Source: JBBSEZ01 sp038239195 (lineage in GTDB: Bacteria > Planctomycetota > Planctomycetia > Gemmatales > Gemmataceae). From it: DNA of 17,603 nt. How positions within the stretch are numbered: position 1 is the stretch's first letter; each line of letters opens with the position of its first letter. The notes beneath the pieces were generated by a model. That model was not told the DNA's origin and ran no database searches. It saw only the letters and a program-made list of their open reading frames with translations. The DNA lies in contig JBBSEZ010000188.1 of NCBI GenBank assembly GCA_038239195.1, forward strand, positions 1 to 17,603, in the 5' to 3' direction. Positions 9,182 to 14,726 of this stretch are shown in pieces. A program made the translations under genes and the position numbers.

Positions 9182-10126
9182 TCACGCCCGCCGCGCCCAC
9201 CGCAACTTCGCCGACCGCGACCGCGGGTTGGCGAACCGCTCCGCCTGCCCCGCCCGCTCCGGCTCGCCCGCCACCTCCGCATACGTCCCGGCCCGCTCCC
9301 CGTCGCGAAACGCGTTCTTCACCAGCCGATCCTCCCCGCTGTGAAAGCTGATGATCGCCGCCCGCCCGCCCGGCTTCAGCAGGCCCGGCAGCACGCGCAG
9401 GAGCTGCTCCAGGTTGGCCAGCTCGCGGTTGACCAGGATGCGCAGCGCCTGGAACGTCCGCGCCGCGGGGTGCAGCTCCCACTTGCCCGCCGCCGGGCGC
9501 AACCGCCACGCCGCGCTGCGCCCCGCCTGGTTGGCCTCCAGCAGCACTTTCGCCAGGTCGCTAGTCCGCAGCAGCGGCGCCCTTTGCCGCGCCGCCACGA
9601 TCGCGGCCGCTATCTTCTCCGCCGCCGGCTCGTCGCCCAGCTCGCGCAGCGCCCGCGCCAGCTCCGCCTGGTCGATGGTCGCCAGCACCTCCGACGCCGG
9701 CCGGCCGCGCGTGCGGTCCATCCGCATGTCCAGCGGGCCGTCGCGCGAGTAGGAAAAGCCCCGCTCCGCGTCGTCCACCTGCATGCTCGACATGCCCAGG
9801 TCGGCCAACACGCCATCGACGGCAACGATGCCCTCCATCGCCAGTGCCGCCGCGATGCCGGCGAAGTTGCCGTGGTGGAGCGCGAAGTTGGTCCCCGCCT
9901 CTTCCAGCCGAGCGCGGGCGCGCGGCAGGTTGTCGGCGTCGAGGTCGAAGCCGATCACCCGCCCGGTCGGCCCCACGCGGCGCAGCAGCTCGCGCGCATG
10001 ACCGCCCCAGCCGACGGTGCAATCGACGATCGTCCCGCCCTCGGCGGGCGCCAGCGCCGCCAGCACCTCTTCGAGCAGCACCGGCAAATGTCCCCCCGCC
10101 GGCGTACTTCGTTGACCGCGCGCCAC
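9182..10126 (-). CDS. rsmH: 16S rRNA (cytosine-1402 N4)-methyltransferase RsmH (MraW)
   Basis: 314 aa, the usual length. Family landmarks run the full length: GGHLPVLLEEVLAAL near the N-terminus; VDCTVGWGGHARELL, the SAM-binding motif I; GFDLDADNL, the acidic loop; DGVLADLGMSSMQVDDAERG followed by the family signature FSYSRDGPLDMRMD; AAIISFHSGEDRLVKNAF near the end; and the terminal NPRSRSAKLRWARRA. It N4-methylates C1402 in the ribosomal decoding centre using SAM. The start is GTG 10126 with AGGAGGG (complement of 10133-10139) six bases upstream. In most bacteria rsmH sits second in the mraZ-rsmH-ftsL-ftsI division cluster. Here its neighbours are a convergent hypothetical gene and a divergent MFS gene, consistent with the dispersed division genes of Planctomycetes. 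Confidence 0.97.
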   Translation of the reverse strand: MARGQRSTPAGGHLPVLLEEVLAALAPAEGGTIVDCTVGWGGHARELLRRVGPTGRVIGFDLDADNLPRARARLEEAGTNFALHHGNFAGIAAALAMEGIVAVDGVLADLGMSSMQVDDAERGFSYSRDGPLDMRMDRTRGRPASEVLATIDQAELARALRELGDEPAAEKIAAAIVAARQRAPLLRTSDLAKVLLEANQAGRSAAWRLRPAAGKWELHPAARTFQALRILVNRELANLEQLLRVLPGLLKPGGRAAIISFHSGEDRLVKNAFRDGERAGTYAEVAGEPERAGQAERFANPRSRSAKLRWARRA

Positions 10127-10210
10127 GGGCCGCCCTCCTGCTTTTGCCCTTCCCCAACGTCCCCCGCCCCTTTAGGATGTGCCGAACGCCCATCCTCACG
10201 GACCGAGCCC

Positions 10211-11608
10211 ATGACCGCCAACGGCCCGCTTCCCGCCGACCCCGTCGCCCCCTTGCCGGGCCCTCCCGCCGTCTCTCTGGGCGGCGACGTTCCCGTCCCC
10301 GGCGCTCGCCTGGCGCTGATCCTGTTGCTGCTCATCAACCTGTTCAACTACGTCGATCGCCAGGTCCTCGCCGCCGTCGAGCCCCAGATCCGCGCCGAGT
10401 TCTTTCCCAAGCAGTCCGACCCCCAGACCGGCGAGCTCAAGGAGCCCGTCCACGCCAAGTTCTGGATGGGGATGCTCTCGACCGCCTTCCTCGTCACCTA
10501 CATGCTGGCCGCCCCCCTCTTCGGCTGGCTCGCCAATCGCGCGTCGCGCTGGCTTCTGGTGGGCATCGGCGTCCTGCTCTGGAGCCTCGCCAGCGGCGCC
10601 TCCGGCCTCGCCGGCGTCTACCTCCTCATGCTGCTCACCCGCTGCTTCGTCGGCATCGGCGAGGCCGTCTACGGCCCCGTCGCCCCTACCATGATCTCCG
10701 ACCTCTACCCCGTCAAGATACGCGGCCGCGTCCTCTCCTGGTTCTACGCCGCCATCCCCTTCGGCAGCGCCCTCGGCTACGTCCTCGGCGCCGAAGTGGT
10801 TCGCCGCACCGGCGGCGACTGGCGCCTGGCCTTCTACCTCGTCGTCCCGCCCGGCCTGGTCCTCGCCACGTGGTGCTTCTTCATGCCCGAGCCGAAGCGC
10901 GGCCAGACCGACCTGCTCGCCCACGCGGCCCCCGAAGGCGCCCTTCCCCCCCCCCCCCGGCGCGACACCTGGTCGGACTATCTCATCTTGTTGAAAACGC
11001 CCTCCTACGTCCTCAACACGGCCGGCATGACCGCCATGACCTTCGCCCTCGGCGGGATCGCGTTCTGGGTGCCCGCCTATCTCGAATATCGCCAGGTGGA
11101 CAAGCTCTTCGACGTCGATGCCAAGAGCGCCTTCGGCGGGCTCACGGCCCTGTCGGGGCTCGTGGCCACCCTCGTGGGCGGGTACGCCGGCGATGCCCTG
11201 CGCGGCCGATTTCCCGGCTCCTACTTCCTGGTCTCCGGCATCGCCATGCTGATCGCCTTCCCGATGCTGCTCCTGCTGATCGCCCTGCCGTTCCCCCTCG
11301 CCTGGATACCGCTGACGGCGGCCGTCTTCTTCCTGTTCTTCAACACCGGCCCGACCAACACCATCCTGGCCAACGTCACCCACCCGCTGCTTCGCGCCCC
11401 CGGCTTCGCCCTCAACATCCTCATCATCCATCTCTTCGGCGACGCCGTCTCTCCCCCCATCATGGGCGCCATCGCCGGCTTCACCAACCTCAACGTCGCC
11501 TTCCAGGTCGTCTCGGTCCTGGTCCTCGTCGGCGGGCTACTCTGGATCTGGGGCTCCCGCTATCTCGAACGCGACACCGCCCTGGCCCCCACCCGGCTCC
11601 CCGGTTGA
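10211..11608 (+). CDS. Major facilitator superfamily transporter, spinster-like
   Basis: 465 aa with twelve predicted helices. A Pro-rich cytoplasmic leader (about 1-32) precedes helix 1, which ends in NYVDRQVLAAVEPQI (46-60), the pattern typical of spinster-like and related MFS carriers. The loop after helix 2 reads GWLANRASRWLLVGIG, a degenerate motif A, and LLTRCFVGIGEAVYGPVAPTMISDLYP carries the 'R..vGiGEA...p....i.d..p' helix 4 signature. A basic linker between helices 6 and 7 (residues about 235-255) contains PPPPRR encoded by a run of 13 C. Bacterial relatives carry lipids, sugars or other organic solutes, but the substrate here is unknown. The frame is open far upstream, yet only ATG 10211 begins MFS-like sequence. 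It is followed after 22 bp by the phosphodiesterase gene, so the two are probably co-transcribed. Confidence 0.9.
   Translation: MTANGPLPADPVAPLPGPPAVSLGGDVPVPGARLALILLLLINLFNYVDRQVLAAVEPQIRAEFFPKQSDPQTGELKEPVHAKFWMGMLSTAFLVTYMLAAPLFGWLANRASRWLLVGIGVLLWSLASGASGLAGVYLLMLLTRCFVGIGEAVYGPVAPTMISDLYPVKIRGRVLSWFYAAIPFGSALGYVLGAEVVRRTGGDWRLAFYLVVPPGLVLATWCFFMPEPKRGQTDLLAHAAPEGALPPPPRRDTWSDYLILLKTPSYVLNTAGMTAMTFALGGIAFWVPAYLEYRQVDKLFDVDAKSAFGGLTALSGLVATLVGGYAGDALRGRFPGSYFLVSGIAMLIAFPMLLLLIALPFPLAWIPLTAAVFFLFFNTGPTNTILANVTHPLLRAPGFALNILIIHLFGDAVSPPIMGAIAGFTNLNVAFQVVSVLVLVGGLLWIWGSRYLERDTALAPTRLPG
10946..10958 (+). repeat. Homopolymer of 13 C inside the MFS gene
   Basis: Thirteen consecutive C encode Pro246-Pro249 and the first base of Arg250 in the predicted cytoplasmic linker between helices 6 and 7. 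Runs of this length can slip in replication, and a change of one base would shift the frame and truncate the carrier after its N-terminal half. It is also a place where sequencing length errors are likely, although at 13 the frame is intact. Confidence 0.9.
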
Positions 11609-11630
11609 CCCCTGTCCCGATAGGCCCGCC

Positions 11631-12935
11631 ATGCTAAACGACCTCGCCCGCCAAGCCGTCGAGAGCGCCACCTGGGGACGGGCCGGCACCTTCCGCAGGC
11701 CCCTCTACAACACCTACGGCTTCGCGCGCCTCCCCTCGACCATCGAACATCTCCTCACCGGCGACGCTCAGGCCCGCGCCGCCGCCCTTCCGCCCGACTG
11801 TTTCGGGCCGGCGCCTCCTCGCTGCGATACGCTCGTCTTCTTCCTGATCGACGGCTTCGGGTGGAAGATGTTCGAGCGCTTCGCCCCCAACCTGCCCTTT
11901 CTGCGCCGCTTCCTCGAACAGGGCGTCGTCTCGAAGATCACGTCGCAGTTCCCCTCGACGACGGCGGCCCACATGACGACGCTCCACACGGGCCTGCCGG
12001 TCGGCCAGAGCGGGGCCCACGAGTGGTACTATTACGAGCCGGCCGTCGATGCCGTCATCGCCCCGCTCCTGTTCTCGATGCTCGGCGACCGGGAGCGCGA
12101 GACGCTCCGCAGTCATGGGGTGCGCCCCGCCGACCTCTACCCGAGCGGCACCTTCTACGAGCGCCTGGCGGTGCGCGGCATCGCGTCCAGCATCTTCCAG
12201 CACGAGGACTACGCCCGCTCCACCTACTCCGATCACGTCTTCGTCGGCGCCCGGATCAGCCCCTACCAGACCGGCGCGGGGCCCCGCGACAGCGTGGCCG
12301 GCGCGTTGACCGCCCTGGCTGAGGAACTGCTGGTGGGGCACGGCCCCCGCTACTATTTCGTCTACGTCGCCAGCCTCGACGCCCACGGCCATCGCTATGG
12401 GCTGGAGGCGCCCGAGTTCGTCGCCCAGGTAGAGACGACGTTCACCGAGCTCGAGGCGTTCTTCCATCGCGTCGCCGCCAAGGTGCCCAACGCGCTGATG
12501 ATGATGAGCTCCGACCACGGCATGACGCGCGTCGATCCGGAGACCACGATCTACGTAAACGAGTCGATCCCCGACCTGCCGAGCTACCTGAAGACCGGCC
12601 GAAACGGCGAGCTGGTGCGCTTCGGCGGGTCGGGCCGCGACCTGTTCCTCTACGCGCGCCCCGAGAGGAGTGACGAGCTACAGGGCAAACTGACCCACCT
12701 GCTGGAGGGGCGGGCGGAAGTGTGGCGGACGGAGGAGTTGCTGGCGCAGGGGCTGTTCGGGCCCCCGCCGTTCGACCGGCTGCTGCCGCGCGTGGGAGAC
12801 CTGGTAATCCTGCCTTACGCGGGGGAGTCGGTGTTCTGGCGCGAGGGGGAGCGCATCGCCATGCACTCGAAGGCCAGCCACGGCGGGCTGACGCCGGAGG
12901 AGATGGAGACGGCGCTGTACCTTCTGCCGCTTTAA
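11631..12935 (+). CDS. Alkaline phosphatase superfamily phosphodiesterase / nucleotide pyrophosphatase-like
   Basis: 434 aa, soluble and without a signal peptide. All metal and nucleophile positions of the nucleotide pyrophosphatase/phosphodiesterase branch are visible: LIDGFG with Asp74; QFPSTTAAHMTTLHTG with Thr111 as probable nucleophile; SLDAHGHRYG with Asp250 and His254; MSSDHGM with Asp295-His296; and KASHGGL with His417. The enzyme should be a two-zinc phosphodiesterase or pyrophosphatase acting on a nucleotide, phospholipid head group or related ester. The lack of a leader suggests a cytoplasmic role, unlike secreted NPP enzymes. It follows the MFS gene by 22 bp. A transporter plus esterase pair suggests uptake or export of a phosphorylated compound, which is an inference. 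The start at ATG 11631 has no clear ribosome binding site, so coupling to the upstream gene is possible. Confidence 0.87.
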   Translation: MLNDLARQAVESATWGRAGTFRRPLYNTYGFARLPSTIEHLLTGDAQARAAALPPDCFGPAPPRCDTLVFFLIDGFGWKMFERFAPNLPFLRRFLEQGVVSKITSQFPSTTAAHMTTLHTGLPVGQSGAHEWYYYEPAVDAVIAPLLFSMLGDRERETLRSHGVRPADLYPSGTFYERLAVRGIASSIFQHEDYARSTYSDHVFVGARISPYQTGAGPRDSVAGALTALAEELLVGHGPRYYFVYVASLDAHGHRYGLEAPEFVAQVETTFTELEAFFHRVAAKVPNALMMMSSDHGMTRVDPETTIYVNESIPDLPSYLKTGRNGELVRFGGSGRDLFLYARPERSDELQGKLTHLLEGRAEVWRTEELLAQGLFGPPPFDRLLPRVGDLVILPYAGESVFWREGERIAMHSKASHGGLTPEEMETALYLLPL

Positions 12936-12954
12936 GATGCAATTCAGAAAGTGT

Positions 12955-12967
12955 GGCTGGAACAGCC
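12955..12967. terminator. Weak hairpin between convergent genes
   Basis: GGCTG-GAA-CAGCC forms a five-pair stem with a three-base loop, 20 bp past the stop of the phosphodiesterase gene in the 111-bp convergent gap before the halogenase stop. No T-run follows on either strand, so intrinsic termination is doubtful. Nothing else recognisable lies in the gap. Confidence 0.2.
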
Positions 12968-13046
12968 GTGTCTTCCGCACTTCCCCGATAACCTCTCGGC
13001 GCGAGGGGCGTTGGGGCGGTCCCGAATCGGCGCCGGTCCTCTCTCC

Positions 13047-14594
13047 TCAGCCCGCCCCGATAAAGCTCGTGAGTTGAGAGGCCGTTTGCAGCGAGGCCGG
13101 GGACCGGAAAAACCCCGGGGCCCATTTCCAGCCCGGCGACGAGACGGCGTCCAGCGCCTGCCGGACGGTCAGGGCGGTCAGCGCCTTGGCGCGATTCTCC
13201 GCCCGGACGCCGTTCCACAGGCGCAACTCGCCGGGCGTCGGGACGTGCTTCGCGCGGTACGCAACCTTTTGCCCCACGAGAAGGGCGAGATACCCCTCCA
13301 TGCCGAAGATGTCGTTGCCGTGCAGCAAGGTCGTTCGCGCGAACGTGCTCGGGCCGTTCTCCCGATAGTAGTCCACCAGGTCCTGGATGGGCCCCAGCTC
13401 GGCGTGGGCCTGGCAGGCGCGCCAGTACTCGCTGTCGATGCGCGTGTTGAACTTGAAGTGGATGCCCAGGAAGTCGCGGATGGTGTCCCAGGCCCGCGCG
13501 TTGATGCAGTTGTAGCTGTCCATCAGGGAAGGCGAGGGCTGGCAGTCGCACTCGCCCAGGCACTCGGCCAGCAGGCGCGACTCGTCGCAGATGACGGCCA
13601 GGGCGGTGGACTCCAGCGGCTCGACGAAACCGTTGGCGTTGCCGATCGCCACCACGTTCTTCACCCAGGAGCGGTGGTAGCGCCCCGAGGCGAACGGGAT
13701 GAGCCGCGTCGCCCCCACCTTCGGGTTCTTGCCGCGGAACTCGCGTTCGGCCTCGTCGTCGCCGATGAAGGCGGAGGAGTAGACGTAGCCCCTGTTGACG
13801 CTGTCGGGCTGGTCGATCTGCCAGCACCAGCCGGCGCTCATCGTCTCGGCCGTGGTGTAGGGGTTGATCGCCTCGTCGGTCCGCTCCCAGGAGCCGACCA
13901 CGGCGCGGTCGTTGAACAGAGTCGATTTGAAACTGGTGTAAGGCTCCCCCAGCGCCTTGCCCAGTAGGAGCGACCGAAACCCGGTGCAGTCCAGGTAGAG
14001 GTCCGCCGTGAGGGTGGCGCCGGAGGCCAGTTTCAGCCCGGTGATGCCGCGTTCGTTCTGCTGAACCTCGGCCAGGACGTCGTCCAGGATGGCGATCCGG
14101 CGCTCGGCGGCTTTCGCCTCGACGTAGGCGACGAAGCGCGGGTTGTCGATGTGGTAGCCGAAGTCCCGGCGGATCAGCGGATCGCCGTTGGGCTGGCGCA
14201 GGAACGCCTTCTTGTGCGACATCAGCGCCGAGGGGCCGTCCACGTAGGTGCAGTCGTCCTCGCAGTAGTAGCCGTTGTTCCTGGCCAGGTTGCTCCACTT
14301 CCAGTCCATCTGCAGGCCGAACGTGTAGTCGAAAAAGGGCCGTGGCCCCCAGAGGAAGCGGATGCCCAGCTTCCAGGAAGGGTTGGCCATTCGGTAGAAC
14401 TCGCCGGGATCGAGATCGAGGTAGCCGTGGAGGAGGTTGGGGACCGCGACGGTGGTGCTCTCGCCGACGCCGATGACGCCCATCTCCTTCGAGCGGACCA
14501 CCGTGACGGACAATTCGGGCAGCCTTTTCTTCAAGGTGAGGGCGGCCAGGAACCCGGCGCTCCCCCCGCCCATGACGACGACCTGCTGGATCAC
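13047..14594 (-). CDS. Flavin-dependent tryptophan-halogenase-like protein with altered WxWxIP motif
   Basis: 515 aa, the normal size. The GTG start at 14594 has GGAGG (complement of 14601-14605) six bases upstream. It carries the FAD-binding GGGSAGFLAAL (9-19), IGVGESTTVAVP (41-52), the 'P.WKLGI' segment with Lys75 in the place of the catalytic lysine of PrnA-type enzymes, LYLDCTGFRS (199-208), and GNANGFVEPLESTAL (318-332) with the conserved EPLES. The halogenase hallmark WxWxIP reads W256-C-W258-Q-I260-D261, so the final Pro is Asp. The rest of the family order is kept to the C-terminus. Such enzymes need a separate FADH2 supplier and chlorinate or brominate aromatic rings; none is visible nearby. 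The substrate is unknown and need not be free tryptophan. It is divergent from the TPR-sulfotransferase-type gene across a 132-bp gap. Confidence 0.9.
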   Translation of the reverse strand: MIQQVVVMGGGSAGFLAALTLKKRLPELSVTVVRSKEMGVIGVGESTTVAVPNLLHGYLDLDPGEFYRMANPSWKLGIRFLWGPRPFFDYTFGLQMDWKWSNLARNNGYYCEDDCTYVDGPSALMSHKKAFLRQPNGDPLIRRDFGYHIDNPRFVAYVEAKAAERRIAILDDVLAEVQQNERGITGLKLASGATLTADLYLDCTGFRSLLLGKALGEPYTSFKSTLFNDRAVVGSWERTDEAINPYTTAETMSAGWCWQIDQPDSVNRGYVYSSAFIGDDEAEREFRGKNPKVGATRLIPFASGRYHRSWVKNVVAIGNANGFVEPLESTALAVICDESRLLAECLGECDCQPSPSLMDSYNCINARAWDTIRDFLGIHFKFNTRIDSEYWRACQAHAELGPIQDLVDYYRENGPSTFARTTLLHGNDIFGMEGYLALLVGQKVAYRAKHVPTPGELRLWNGVRAENRAKALTALTVRQALDAVSSPGWKWAPGFFRSPASLQTASQLTSFIGAG

Positions 14595-14669
14595 GACGGG
14601 CCTCCGAGGAGAAGATTGTGGGGCAAGGGCGGCGACCGCGGGAAGACCTTCGGGCGCTCCCTCCGTAGT

Positions 14670-14699
14670 AGTGTAGTAAGGAGGCTGCCCGTTCAGCAA
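14670..14699 (-). promoter_or_regulatory. Weak candidate promoter of the halogenase-like gene
   Basis: On the minus strand, TTGCTG (14699-14694) and TACACT (14675-14670, four of six) are spaced by 18 bp in the divergent gap. A start near 14663 would give a leader of about 70 nt to GTG 14594. The -35 matches only its first three bases, so support is modest. No comparable rightward promoter is seen for the TPR gene. Confidence 0.25.
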
Positions 14700-14726
14700 T
14701 CGACCCGAGACCAGGTACACCATCCC

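Noticed and set aside
9107..10210. Long N-terminal extension of the MFS frame upstream of ATG 10211.
   Set aside because: It overlaps rsmH on the other strand, is Arg/Pro-rich and has no relation to MFS proteins; rsmH is certain.
10127..10210. TAGGAT near 10175 as a promoter for the MFS gene.
   Set aside because: No -35-like sequence lies 16-18 bp upstream; the surrounding DNA is mostly C-rich.
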